Below, in pieces: positions 11,294-21,955 of a DNA stretch of 64,000 bases (within the stretch, counting starts at the first letter, position 1; each line of letters opens with the position of its first letter). The position numbers and the translations under genes are program-made. The notes under the pieces were generated by a model. That model was given only the letters and a program-made list of their open reading frames with translations. It had not been told where the DNA came from and made no database searches. The stretch is from Nemertoderma westbladi (Eukaryota > Xenacoelomorpha > Nemertodermatida > Nemertodermatidae): positions 1 to 64,000 of the forward strand of contig JAUCBJ010008717.1 in assembly GCA_032718475.1 (NCBI GenBank), read 5' to 3'.

Positions 11294-11955
11294 GACTACT
11301 GTACTTAATACAGTAATACTGACTGACTACTACTGTACCGTACTACTCGGAGAAAAGCTATACTGTGTAGGGCATAGGGTACCGGTACGACCGAACTTCT
11401 GTACTTACTTTTTTAGTGCTTGGTACAGGACAGGTGACAGTGTACTGCATGGTATTGCACTATGACCGAGTATGTGGCCGAGTACCGGAATACTGAAACT
11501 AATCTCGAACTACAGGATACTGGAAGCCTACCGGTACAGCAAAACAGTATGTTAGTTAATGATACTGCAGGAAATACACATTTTGGCAGCTGTAGGCCAT
11601 GTTTCCATGTGTTTGAAAGTATTTGGCAGCAGTCGGCCACGTGTGAATTCAATTTTACTTTGCAATTTTTTTTTCTATTTCGCTGTGGCCGAGTACTGCC
11701 ACCTATACAGTATAATATAACTGCAGTGGTTAAATGAATACCTGGCAGCTGTAGGTCACGGTGGTTTAAGAAAAAAATTTAACATATTTTTTTATTGAAT
11801 TTTTTTTATTGAATTTTTTTATTGAATTTTTTTGTAATTTTTTTTATTGAAATTTTTTTTATTGAATTTTTTTATTGAATTTTTTTTTATTGAATTTTTT
11901 TTTAATTTTTTTTATTGAAATTTTTTTTATTAAATTTTTATTAGACATTGATGGT
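11294..11955 (-). other. region between alpha-kinase ORF and BEL/Pao integrase: duplicated BEL 3'-end scraps and T-rich repeat
   Basis: The motif GGCAGC(T/A)GT(A/C)GG(C/T)CA occurs near 11584, 11626, 11747 and 11962. The last is the 3' end of the BEL/Pao coding region read on the minus strand, so fragments of that end seem duplicated. From 11771 to 11942 runs a T-rich minisatellite of 13-17 bp units (ATTGAATTTTTTT). The 11294-11460 stretch upstream of the kinase ATG is rich in short palindromes such as TACCGGTA and CAGTACTG. No gene seen; any promoter for the kinase would lie here. Confidence 0.5.
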
Positions 11956-12813
11956 TTATGTGGCAGCAGTCGGCCACCATACACATGTACGTTTCTCTCG
12001 TTCTCTGTAAATCTTGTCGGTGGATTCCGATGTGCTTTGAAGATCGCCATTTTCGTCAACAAGCATTTCGGAATGGTTAATTTCTAATGGATACAAGCGT
12101 TTCACTGCGCGTTTCAAAACACCATGACGAGTTTTCAATGAAACGGAACGTACATAGTCATTCTGTCCTGGATGGAGCATTATAATCCTCCCTAATGGCC
12201 ATTGCATCCGAGGAAGGTTATCGCTGCCGATTAGAACAATGTCTCCGACTTTTGGAACGACTTCAGTCAGAGATGTTGTACATCGATGTCTTTCACGTAG
12301 TGCTACCAGGTACTCCTGGTTCCAACGTCGCCAGAAGTTACTAATCAATGTTGTAATATGTAAATATTGTTTCCTAACATATATTTTGTCATCGCTTCCG
12401 TATGAGGGATCAGATATAAGTTCTGAAACATTGGAAATAATATTTAAACCATTTAGTTTTCTTCCATAAAGTAAATGAGAGGGAGTTAGTGGAAGTATTT
12501 CATCGCGTTCAGAACTCATGTAGGTCAATGGCCGATCGTTTATAAGAGATTCTATCTCTACAACTATTGTACGCAGTTGGTCAATAGAAACTAAAGATTT
12601 CCCTAAAGTTTTCTTTAATGTTAACCTGGTCATCTTTACGAGTCGTTCCCATGTGCCTCCCATCCACGGACTAGTTGGAGGTATGAAACGCCACACAATT
12701 CGTTGTAAAAGCAAGTAGCTTCGAACGGACGGATCAGAATGTAGGTCTTGTAGATTAATATCAGCAGAAACAAAAGTGGATGCGTTATCACTAATAAGCT
12801 GAGTAGGGCAGCC
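11956..12813 (-). pseudogene. BEL/Pao integrase, C-terminal part
   Basis: The minus-strand frame contains a PPTSPWMGGTWERLVK block, LINDRPLTY, LTPSHLLYGR, FWRRWNQEYLVALRERH, a GDIVLIG...WPLGRI segment and a final VKRLYPLE block. This order and content are diagnostic of BEL/Pao integrase C-terminal halves. A single in-frame TGA at 12814-12816 (an arginine codon position by comparison with the family) separates it from the catalytic-core piece at 12817-13266. Integrase would insert the cDNA copy; this one is inactive. Confidence 0.85.
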
Positions 12814-13266
12814 TCAACGTCCAATAAACCGTCTCAATGCCATTATGAATTCAGTTGTAGAGTTATCGCTAACGACTTCTAAGTGAATGGCTCGTGAGGC
12901 CATACAAGTGAATAAAGCTATATAAGCCTTAGTAATTAATTCGTTCTCCTTAACAAGCAAATATCCCGTATAATCGACACCAGAAACTTGAAATGGATTA
13001 GCAATCCTTACTCGAAATGGTGGAAGTTGAGGTTCTGGTGGAGTAGATAATCGAGATGGGAGCGAATCGATAACGAGCGCATTTAAATCAATCAACCCAT
13101 CCGCATCCGCAGACTCTGTAGCGAATGTAGCAACATCGTACGTATGAGGGTTTCCGCTCGAATTAAATCCGTTGATAGCAAGTTTAACTTTGTCAACTAT
13201 CGGTAGATGTAACTGATTGACAAGACTCTTTAGTATGAATGATCGTTGAGAACCTTGATCGAACAA
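12814..13266 (-). pseudogene. BEL/Pao protease joined directly to integrase core; RT-RNase H missing
   Basis: The frame begins with the aspartic-protease segment LFDQGSQRSFI, continues through the DUF1758-type region and then, near residue 85, passes straight into integrase (GVDYTGYL, FTCMASRAIHLEVV, ALRRFIGR). In full-length BEL/Pao elements several hundred residues of RT and RNase H lie between these parts. The element is therefore an internal deletion derivative. The frame ends at the in-frame TGA 12814-12816. Confidence 0.85.
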
Positions 13267-13493
13267 TGCTCGAACTTGACACGTTTGAGCTCTATTGACA
13301 ATAGTAATTAGCGCCGTAGGAAGAAGTGTTGACTGCTGGTCGGAAACTAAACTCGAGAGGGAAGACTCCTGATTTGATATAGCGGAGGTTCCAGTTGGGG
13401 TGTCTGTTCGTTTACTATCACTTTGTTTATGATTTGGTTTTTTATTTATGTGTAGAGTTGTGTGATGAGCTCCGTTGCAAACACGGCATCGCC

Positions 13494-14120
13494 CTATCCT
13501 GGAGCACCTTGTCCCCTTAACAAATTTGTGTTGTAAACAATTGATACAAAGTCGGAGTTGTATAGCGCGGTCTCTCCTGTTCGCTGGTGAACTATATTCA
13601 GTACAATCTCGTACTGTATGCTTTCCATTACATAGATAACAACGAGGGGTTGCGGAACGACTTGAATCTCGAGATAAAGTAGCAAATGAACCAGCAGTAC
13701 CGCCCGAAACGACCAGGGTTCGGGATCGGAATTTTCGTTAGAAGCGATATGTTCGATTGTGTCCTGTAGCGCTTGACGTAGATCATCCAGCGACCAGTAG
13801 ATAGATCTGGCTGCTCGATTTATGTTGTCCTTAATTTTCATGGGAAGTTTACGGAGAAGGATTTCCACCAACAGGAACCCAGTATCCTCGATATTTCCCT
13901 TAACGTTTTGAATACCACGGATTTGGGCTTCATATTTCGATCTAAAAGTTGCCAGTCCTTTAGTCATGGGAAGTGGCTCCTCTAGATCGAATAACGCATG
14001 TATACGTGCTCGTAGGATGAGCTGTGGTTTTCCGTACGTGTTCTTTAGAAGACTTATTGCTTCGTTGTAGTCGTCGTTCGAACGTTGAAAGTTGCTAACC
14101 AAACAAGCGGCGTTTCCCAA
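13494..14120 (-). pseudogene. BEL/Pao Gag, central part (DUF1759-like)
   Basis: The minus-strand frame carries LKNTYGKPQLILRARIHAL, LATFRSKYEAQIRGIQN and LLRKLPMKI, matching the DUF1759-type Gag region of BEL/Pao elements. It leaves frame near 13520, just where a zinc-knuckle-like segment (CRVCNGAHHTTLH, about 13450-13490) continues in another frame toward the protease. It is separated from the N-terminal Gag frame (14244-14723) by about 120 bp, again a frame break. Confidence 0.8.
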
Positions 14121-14243
14121 CAGCTGTCCTTCCAGATAAGTAAACTTAGTGGCTCCCGCTAGGTCCTTTCTTGAATGGACGGAGTCGTCGAACCGGTCCC
14201 AGAAACTGTTCCATTGGAGAGGATCTCCACTAAATACTGGAAG

Positions 14244-14723
14244 TTACAGCGTTGGTAGTTTTTGTTTTGTAGTCGTTCGTTGATTCGGATTCGTAGTCGC
14301 TACGTTACCGGTATCTACAGTTGTGGGTTGCCGATCTCCAGCTCCGGGATCGCTATTGGTACCACCCAGCTGTGACACTGGATAAAAAGTATAATTACCG
14401 CCACTTTGGATAAAAGTTTCCGCTTGTCGTACCGCTGACGAGATTTTAGAGCTTTCGTCCTCCGCAATCTCGACCTTGATAACTATGTCATCAGGATCGA
14501 TAACGTTTTGAATGGTATCGTTTATATCATTCAACTTCGTCGATACATTACGCAGTGATTCAACCACGTCGCGGATTGATTCGAAATCTGGGTTAACCAC
14601 GTACGACATAGTAGCGACATTGTCATATAGCAACTCGTTTAGTTGCTTTAATGACCAAGTGACGACACTTCTATACCCTGCCCGTTGACGCTTTAAAACT
14701 GTGAGGTCTTTAGTAGTCGACAT
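14244..14723 (-). pseudogene. BEL/Pao Gag, N-terminal part
   Basis: The ATG at 14723 opens a 159-codon frame starting with a short segment containing LKRQRAGYRSVVTWSLKQLNE, a typical start of BEL/Pao Gag. Its 5' side has TTTGGTGCGGTGACCC (minus strand, near 14763-14780), a good primer-binding-site candidate (TGGTGC start), directly after the presumed LTR end. Confidence 0.75.
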
Positions 14724-14989
14724 TATGACTACGACATTACGTATCGTTAACGTTTATTAGAATGGGTCACCGCACCAAATGTTCTGAATGTTCGGGAATG
14801 GCAGAACAGAAATATAATATATATATAAAACATGACCTCGATCAGTACAGCAGTATATTAAGCTTAGGCAAGGTAATACATAATATTGAATCGTAAACAC
14901 TGAAACTCTCAGTACCGTAGTAGAAGTCCTTGTTATAATAATAGGAGCCTTATATAGGGTGGTAATATATACTGTATTTGTTACACAAA

Positions 14990-15579
14990 ATAATTCAAAT
15001 AACTCGAACGAACAAAATAATTCCGTTTCTAATTTAGGCGTACAAAATAATTTAATTGATTTGGAGGATTTAATTGACTTAACTAATGGTGTTGGTAGTG
15101 GTGCTATTAATATGAGCGTGTCGGACGTGCATAACCTGGCAAATGAGGGCCTGGTAGGCCGCGTAGTTAGTAGGCAGGAAGTGGCGGGGTTGAGCCAACC
15201 CAAAAGGGGCCTGGTAGGCCACGTAGGTAGTAGGCAGGAGGTGGCGGGGTTGAGCCAACCCGAAAGGGGCCTGGTAGGCCACGTAGTTAGTAGGCAGGAA
15301 GTGGCGGGGTTGAGCCAACCCAAAAGGGGCCTGGTAGGCCACGTAGGTAGTAGGCAGGAGGTGGTGGGGTTGAGTCAACCCGAGGGGGGCCTGGTAGGCC
15401 ACGCAGTAGTAGAGAGAGAGGCGGGGGTGAATAGACCCAGCCGCAGTAGAGACATTGTGTCGACTAGAGAGGGGTGTAGAAGTGAAGTAAGAGGTAGTGG
15501 AGTGATAGGTGGCGAGTGGGGGGGGGGGGGGCAGAGAGTGCCCCACAGACGTCGACGGATAATGCGCGGGCCGAATTAG
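14990..15579 (+). CDS. repeat-coding frame of the LTR element (20-residue repeats)
   Basis: This open frame on the + strand has an Asn-rich start and then a 60-bp tandem repeat (15148-15405) that encodes a 20-residue module (GLVGH...SRQEVAGLSQP). Because 60 is divisible by three the frame survives. Two unit types alternate (one with GTAGTTAG/CCCAAAAGG, one with GTAGGTAG/CCCGAAAGG), so the real period is 120 bp. The C-terminal third is Arg-rich and ends in a poly-G tract. I cannot assign a function. The start is not clear: no good ATG lies before 15112. Confidence 0.4.
15148..15405 (+). repeat. 60-bp tandem repeat (120-bp higher-order), about 4.3 copies
   Basis: Units begin GGCCTGGTAGGCC at 15148, 15208, 15268, 15328 and 15388. 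Odd and even copies share different diagnostic bases, which shows duplication of a dimer. Confidence 0.95.
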
Positions 15580-15967
15580 GTAAACCGCAACACCCGGCGA
15601 TGGAGAGTAATAGGGGGATTGCAAGTATCCCCAGCGGCGTGCGATCGAGCAGAGAGAGACAGGTTGACATCGCGAGAGGGCGGGCGACGAAACGTCGAGC
15701 CCGATCAGAAGAGGGAAGAAGAACAGTAGAGTTTAACTGGGAGGTCGACAAGAGATCTCACGAGCGGGAATACTGCACTGTAGAGAGAAGAAGAGAAGAA
15801 AGTAGAAGAAGTGTCGTCGCGAACGACAGGAGAGCGAGGACGGATAGTGAGCCGTCAGTAGTTGAGGGGAAACGGAGAGTCAGTGGGGTCTAACTTCGGG
15901 AGATTGCCGTCGCCCTGGAGAAAAGCGACCTGACGAGGCACACTACGCGTCGAGAGAGGGGTACGCG

Positions 15968-18106
15968 ATGTACCGGTACGAGAACGAGAACAGTAGAGGG
16001 GGTCGAAGAGAAACTTCCAGATGGGATCTACCTACCGATCGAGAATATGGTAGCCGCGGGGAGGATTATTCGAAAAGATTAAACTTCGATCCCGAGCGAC
16101 ACATACAGACTGCAGGACATACTGTAGGCCTTACTGCACATGCTATAGGCCATGCTGGCAGAGATAAAGTAGGCGATAGGGTGGCGCGGATTACAAGATT
16201 AAACCCGGAAGTCGCGGAGTATATACCTGTAGGTAGGCCAGAAGTGGATAGGCCTATACCGGTACCAGCACAGCAGTATGACTACAGCATGCAAGGACAT
16301 AACATATATCCAGGGGAGGGGAGAATTGTTGCGGATAGGTGCATGGGCCCCAATATATTAGCATCAACCCCAGTATCAAACATACCGGTGGGGGGGGGGG
16401 GGGGACAGGGTGACATTCCCCCATCACAATATCAACAATATACTCCAATAGGAGCAAGAACATCAAACCCCTTTGACGAGAACAGGTCATGCGACACCGA
16501 GATAGGGTGGGGGCCACTACCCCCTATGACATACCCAACACAGAGAGGGGCAGCAAATAGGACAAACGGATCGCACCCAACGGGAGAATCTATACAGCAT
16601 CCATCAAACCCATTGGAGGCACAAGCAATGGGAATGGCTACATTAATCGATGCCTTAAAGACCAGGATCAAACTGCCACCTGTAGAGCCATTTAAATTTG
16701 ATGGAAGTAGGCTGGAAGAATATCTACAGTTTCGGCGCATGTATAGTAATGAAATACTAACAAAGAACTTGACGCAGGCGGAGTGCCTAAAATATCTGCA
16801 AGTATATACAGGAGGCCCAGCATACGACATCGTGAGGCAGTATCAGGGCATTGAGGGCGGCTTCACGACAGCATGGCGGGCGCTAGACAGGGAATACGGG
16901 CACCCGGCCAAGATCATCCGACAAACCCTGAGAGGTATAACATCGGGTGGCCTACAGGATAATCCCATTAGCATAAAGACATTTGCGAACAAAGTCGAGA
17001 AAGCGCTAATCGTGTTAAAGATGCTGGACGCGCCATACAAACTCAACGCATCTAACAACATCACCACAATAGCGCAGGCACTACCGATATGGCTGCGCAA
17101 TAAGTGGAAGAAAATCGCTTTCTCCACTCGAGAAAGGAAGGGTGTGGAACCGGGTTTAGAAGAAATGTCGAGCTTCTTGAACTACGAAGCCGAATTAATA
17201 ACAGACCCAGTCTATAGCGAGGATAGCCTGGGAAAGGGGCCAAAGACCCCATACATTAGGCCGAAACCAGAACACAATACGGCGAACGCATTGCCAAAGC
17301 TCAGACAATCGCTGCCATACGCGGCGACGCAGGGGACTGCTAGTCCACAAGTAGCCGGGGGTAAGACCACATCATGGAGCGGACAGGGGAAAAATAACAA
17401 CACAAATAAACATAACCCCAACACGCCCAGTAGGCCGAACCCAAGTAATAAGAACAGTAGGGACTTAGGTACGAATGCAAGTGCGATACGCATCGCACTG
17501 TATAAGGACGGCTACAACCCAAAGAGCAAATGCCAATTACATACAAATGCACTTAATCAGACCATGAACTGCAGGTACTGGCAAGCGCTACCCAGGGAAG
17601 ATCAGGTAGAATACGCGAGAAGAAATGAAATCAGTTTGCAATGTGTGATGAGTGGACATAGAGCCGACCAATGCGAAGAAACGCCAATTAAATTCGGTCA
17701 AGGCAAAGGGCAGACGATGGCAACGAGCACCGTAGGGGCAAAGAAAAGAGGAACGGTACTACTCGGGGTAGTACCGGTAAGGATAATCGGGGAAGGCAAT
17801 CGATCAGTGACCACACTGATGCTGGTCGACAGTGGAGCAGCCTTCACCTTAGTCGAGAATTGGGTGGCCGAAGAGATAGGATTGAGAACGAGGCCAAGTA
17901 GAATGGTGGTAACAACCAACTCCACCAAAGATGAGGTCCTGGAGATGAGGACCGGACGGTGCGCGATAGCAGCGGTAGCACCGGGATGCGACTATGGGGC
18001 GACCATCGACCCCATTCAGGTGATAGAGTCGATAAATATCAACGCCAGGCGGCCAACCAACATCGAGGTCGAACAATATAAATTCCTGGACAGTATCGAT
18101 TTCTAA
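15968..18106 (+). CDS. BEL/Pao-like Gag-protease polyprotein, 712 aa
   Basis: The ATG at 15968 starts a long frame. Residues about 1-220 are low-complexity (Gly/Pro/Gln-rich, with poly-Gly from a G tract at 16389-16403). Residues about 235-345 match the DUF1759-type Gag domain of BEL/Pao (LPPVEPFKFDGS, AWRALDREYGHPAKII). A zinc-knuckle-like CVMSGHRADQC lies near residues 558-570. An aspartic protease follows with its active-site triad in LMLVDSGAAFTLVE near residue 620. The frame ends in TAA (18104-18106) after the protease and remains open in the same frame beyond it to 19144. It would package RNA and mature the particle. The RT that should follow is not found. Confidence 0.8.
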   Translation: MYRYENENSRGGRRETSRWDLPTDREYGSRGEDYSKRLNFDPERHIQTAGHTVGLTAHAIGHAGRDKVGDRVARITRLNPEVAEYIPVGRPEVDRPIPVPAQQYDYSMQGHNIYPGEGRIVADRCMGPNILASTPVSNIPVGGGGGQGDIPPSQYQQYTPIGARTSNPFDENRSCDTEIGWGPLPPMTYPTQRGAANRTNGSHPTGESIQHPSNPLEAQAMGMATLIDALKTRIKLPPVEPFKFDGSRLEEYLQFRRMYSNEILTKNLTQAECLKYLQVYTGGPAYDIVRQYQGIEGGFTTAWRALDREYGHPAKIIRQTLRGITSGGLQDNPISIKTFANKVEKALIVLKMLDAPYKLNASNNITTIAQALPIWLRNKWKKIAFSTRERKGVEPGLEEMSSFLNYEAELITDPVYSEDSLGKGPKTPYIRPKPEHNTANALPKLRQSLPYAATQGTASPQVAGGKTTSWSGQGKNNNTNKHNPNTPSRPNPSNKNSRDLGTNASAIRIALYKDGYNPKSKCQLHTNALNQTMNCRYWQALPREDQVEYARRNEISLQCVMSGHRADQCEETPIKFGQGKGQTMATSTVGAKKRGTVLLGVVPVRIIGEGNRSVTTLMLVDSGAAFTLVENWVAEEIGLRTRPSRMVVTTNSTKDEVLEMRTGRCAIAAVAPGCDYGATIDPIQVIESININARRPTNIEVEQYKFLDSIDF

Positions 18107-19144
18107 ATCCCAGTGGACGTTAGGAAGGTATCCATCATAGTAGGAATGGACTGCCCGACGGCCCACGAGAGGATGCAAACAGTCTTCGGCGAAGACAGGC
18201 AGCGTGACCCGGTGGCGATATTAACGCCATTCGGGTGGACGCTAACCGGCCCAATCAGAACCAATATACCATTCAGCATAACCGAGACTTCAGGGTGCAT
18301 GGTGCCAGGGACTGTTGAGGAGGTCGAGGAGAGGCCAGAGACGGGCGATAGGGGGAGACAGCTAGAAGTGGAAGCACCTAGAGAGAGAACACCAAGAGAA
18401 TGGGCAGAGGAAAATGGCTTTGATGCAGAAGATTTAGAGACAATGGATTGGAACAAGGGTCCCTGCAAGTATCGGTATGGAGATGGAGAGGAGCGGATGG
18501 CGAGATGTCCGGAGGACAAACCGGAGGAGTGTCCGGTGGAGTGTCAGGAGGACAATAGTCCGGAGGAGTGTCCGGAGGAGTGTTCAGAGGAGTGTCCGGA
18601 AGAGACGCCGGTCCGGTTGAGAGGCATACCGACAAGGGGGAGGTCGAGTAAGAATACAAGATGGAAAGGGAGAGGATGTGAGAGGATTAGACCAGGGGCA
18701 GAGAGGCCCGTGGGTGGACATAATAAAGGAGTCAGGAAAGTAGGAGGCGTGTTGCATACGCACGCGGGACTGACAGAGTGCGAGGGGGCATTACATGGGC
18801 AGACGTCGTGTATACTGAAGGACGAACGGGGGTCGTCGAGGCCTTTAATGCCAGCGCACATACTAAGGGGGAGGCCAGCAGAGGTAGTATCTAAGATCAA
18901 GGATGAAAACAGGGGCGGCATTATACCGCCGAACGACAAGTTGAAGGGTGGCACTTTGCCGCCAAGGGACGACCATGAGGATATCAGAGACATAGAGAAT
19001 AGGCAGCACTTTCCAAATTTAAGGACAGGAGAAAAGGGAAGGTCAATTCCAAGAGAGTTGGAATTGACAAGGAGAGTGGGGCGAAGAATCAGAGGTCCTA
19101 CAGGGGGGCAGTGGGAGAACTGCCTCTTAGAGGGAGCACCTTAG
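18107..19144 (+). pseudogene. in-frame continuation after the Gag-protease stop: start of Pol, then unrelated acidic repeats
   Basis: The frame after the TAA begins with VSIIVGMDCPTAHE and PVAILTPFGWTLTGP, the segment that in BEL/Pao polyproteins links the protease to RT. Instead of RT it continues into Glu/Pro/Cys-rich repeats (EECPEECSEECPEE, about 18495-18605) and an Arg/Gly-rich tail without a recognised domain, ending at 19142-19144. No RT motif (such as YxDD) is visible. Either RT was lost by deletion or the element borrows RT from relatives. Confidence 0.6.
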
Positions 19145-20641
19145 TAGCGTAGAGTTTAGTCGTCCAAGTATTGGACTGAGGGGGGTGGGATTGAGGGCGA
19201 GACGCCCTTCCCACAAACAAAATAAAAATATAAAAAAAATAAAGAGAAAGTAATAGTACGTAATAGTACGTAATAGTACGTAGTAGGTACGTAGTGAGTG
19301 TAAGTAGGTAGGCAGATAGTAAGAGTTAGCAGTAAGAGGGTACGTAGTACCGTTAGTTAGAGGAGTTAGTAAGAGTAGTAAGAGGGTACGTAGTAGCGTT
19401 AGTTAGAGGAGTTAGAGGTTAGTAAGAGGGTATGTAGTACCAGTTAGTAAGAGTTAGTGGGAGTTAGAGGTTAGTAAGAGGGTACGTAGTGCCGGTTAGT
19501 AAGAGTTAGTGGGAGTTAGAGGTTAGTAAGAGGGTACGTAGTACCGGTTAGTAAGAGTTAGTGGGAGTTAGAGGTTAGTAAGAGGGTACGTAGTACCGGT
19601 TAGTAAGAGTTAGTAGGAGTTAGAGGTTAGTAAGAGGGTACGTAGTACCAGTTAATAAGAGTTAGTGGAGTTGAAGGTTAGTAAGAGGGTACGTAGTACT
19701 GGTTAGTAAGAGTAGTAGTTAGTTGTCGAATTAGTTAGTAAGAGGGTACGTAGAGTACCGTTAGTAGTAAGAATTGGTGGTAGGAGGATATGTATAAGAT
19801 ATAGTATACAGTAAGAGATAAGAGAGCACAATATACCATAGAAATAGTAGCCAGAAAGGTAGGTAGGGTAATAGCACAAAATAAAATAAAAATCGAGAAT
19901 ATTAGTTAGCATTTAGTAGACAGGGAGGTGGATAGATTTGGGGAGAAGCGACTGGAAGAAGTCGCCAGGGGAGAAAGGCCGAAAGAGAATGAGGCGCGTT
20001 ATGTAGACGAGCATATAATATAATATATGATAATAATAGCCTTATAATAATTATATAAGTAACTCACATATATATATTATAAAGTATGTACCGTAGTCAA
20101 GCACCACCTTTTCCAATTAGCTACTGGGACTGGGGATTAATTGACTAGGGCGACAGGACGGGACTTAGACGGCTCCCACTAACATGATATACACATGTGT
20201 GGGGCCCGATGAGTGTGTAAGGGACGAAAGCAAGAATGGGAATCAGGGGGAGAGTGGAGAGGAGATTTTGACAGGATGAGGAACAGTGAGAGGAGTGCAA
20301 TTCGAGTGTGGGGGGGGGGGGAAGAGTAAGAGTTGGTGCGGTTGAGAAGTTGGAATAAGGGATAGAGCAGAGTTAGAGTGGTGAAAGTGTTGGGGAAACA
20401 AAAGTCGTGTGAGAGGAGCGCACAATCGGCCCGACACGGGATGCCAGATGTCTTGGTACAAGATAGGTAGAGTTGTACCAAGACGGGGTAGCGATATCAT
20501 ACCCATAGGGAGCGGCCTGGAAAGCCGACTCCGAGAAAAATAGCTCCACCCCACACCCGATGGTAGATCGGGATCCAGCGGAATTGTAGCGCACTATAGG
20601 TGGATGCTATCTTCTCACCGGGAAGATAGCATGGGGGGGAG
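19145..20641 (+). other. 3' untranslated region of the LTR element, with 52-bp minisatellite
   Basis: No gene. From about 19250 to 19765 a GTTAG-rich minisatellite has a 52-bp period (GGTACGTAGT at 19481, 19533, 19585 and 19637), degenerating on both sides. The rest holds short direct repeats, a poly-G tract near 20309-20320 and the purine-rich primer tract directly before the 3' LTR at 20642. Confidence 0.7.
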
Positions 20642-21204
20642 TGTTAGCGAATTCAATTCCGCCAATCGCCCCACAAAGTTAGATTTAAGCAATATTGGGA
20701 GTACGAGGTTGATTGCCAATCAACCTCGTATCACCCCAACAAACGGGGACGAGAAAACCCCAAAGGACATACACACAATGGGGGTCAGGGGTTATGCCTC
20801 CGACAGAGAGAGAATGACAGCAGCAAGGGGAAACACTCCCAGGGAGATGGGAGGGCGACAATTAAGTTATCAGCCAATGGGGGGCAATCATCAACTGAGT
20901 AATGTAATACGGCCAACGGTGCAATATATATTACCGGTAACCGTGTCATTCACTCACTTTAGTTAGTCAGTTCAGTTAGGGCGGAACGGCAACTTCTATT
21001 ACCGTCCGCTACCGCCACCATATCTTTACTTATTTACCGGTACACCATTTCATTTACCGACTGTGCCTATATTGATTGATTATATCAATTATTATCAATC
21101 AAGAACTTCAGAACTCTTAATCTACGAACCATTTTCACACACACGGCGGGGACGCGTAAATAGAAACCCAAACGGATAAATCGGGATCCGTTGATCCCGT
21201 CACA
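20642..21204 (+). repeat. 3' LTR (563 bp)
   Basis: Starts TGTTAGCGAATTC and ends CCCGTCACA, followed by GATAA. It is near-identical to the 5' LTR, so the insertion is fairly recent relative to LTR decay. Confidence 0.95.
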
Positions 21205-21249
21205 GATAACGTGATATGACTTGCGGGGATTTATTTGAGCAGATAAGCA

Positions 21250-21955
21250 CCCACTACAAGGTGTATAGTGCGATGTATAGTGAACTCATTAAGGCTCCCA
21301 CTACCGCGGAGACACACCATGTATAGTGAACTCATCAGTCACCCACTACAATGGAGACACACCATGTATAGTGAACTCATTAGTCACCCACTACAACGGA
21401 GACACACCATGTATAGTGAACTCATTAGTCACCCACTACAATGGAAACACACCATGTATTGTGAACTCATCAGTCACCCACTACAACGGAAACACACCAT
21501 GTATAGTGAACTCATTAGTCACCCACTACAACGGAAACACAACATGTATAGTGAACTCATTAAGGCTCCCACTACAACGGAGACACACCATGTATAGTGA
21601 ACTCATCAGTCACTCACTACAACGGAGACACACCATGCATAGTGAACTCATCAGTCACCCACTACAACGGAGACACACCATGTATAGTGAACTCATCAGT
21701 CACCCACTACAACGGAAACACACCATGTATAGTGAACTCATCAGTCACCCACTACAACGGAAACACACCATGTATAGTGAACTCATCAGTCACCCACTAC
21801 AACGGGAACACACCATGTATAGTGAACTCATCAGTCACCCACTACAACGGAAACACACCATGTATAGTGAACTCATTAGTCACCCACTACAACGGAAACA
21901 CACCATGTATAGTGAACTCATCAGTCACCCACTACAACGGAAACACACCATGTTT
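21250..21955 (+). repeat. 45-bp minisatellite, about 15 copies
   Basis: The unit contains CACACCATGTATAGTGAACT and CACCCACTACAACGG; length is 45 bp. All three + frames stay open across the array because 45 is divisible by three, which creates long but meaningless ORFs. One more partial unit (AGTGAACTCATCAG) occurs at 23062-23075, after the LINE fragment. Confidence 0.95.

Larger units (their letters stand above)
11860..14985 (-). mobile_element. decayed BEL/Pao LTR retrotransposon nested in the larger LTR element
   Basis: On the minus strand the order is LTR-like segment (about 14985-14781, with a TATATAAGG box), primer binding site, Gag, zinc knuckle, protease, integrase. It lacks RT-RNase H and has frame breaks at about 14120-14244, 13267-13493 and 12814-12816. 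No clear 3' LTR is found: the 3' side dissolves into the T-rich repeat and BEL-end scraps at 11461-11990. The orientation is opposite to the host LTR element. Confidence 0.75.
7348..21204 (+). mobile_element. 13.9-kb LTR retrotransposon with BEL/Pao-like gag-protease, carrying nested insertions
   Basis: Two nearly identical direct repeats, 7348-7913 and 20642-21204, begin TGTTAGCG and end GTCACA. They are flanked by a perfect 5-bp duplication, GATAA (7343-7347 and 21205-21209). A purine-rich tract (ATGGGGGGGAG) ends just before the 3' LTR and fits a polypurine tract. Internal + strand content: a coiled-coil frame (8690-9304), a repeat-coding frame (14990-15579) and a gag-protease frame (15968-18106) with a continuation to 19144. 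No RT or integrase is visible on the + strand, so the copy looks non-autonomous. On the - strand it carries a decayed BEL/Pao element (11860-14985) and an alpha-kinase ORF (9938-11293), which explains much of its unusual length. Confidence 0.9.

Noticed and set aside
14757-15624. Minus-strand frames with repeats such as LPTTYVAYQAPFGLAQPRH
   Set aside because: Reverse reading of the 60-bp repeat; open only because of the frame-neutral period.
16254-18659. Minus-strand frames opposite the Gag-protease gene (several of 60-150 aa)
   Set aside because: Shadows of the real plus-strand frame; proline/leucine-rich or cysteine-rich products without domains.
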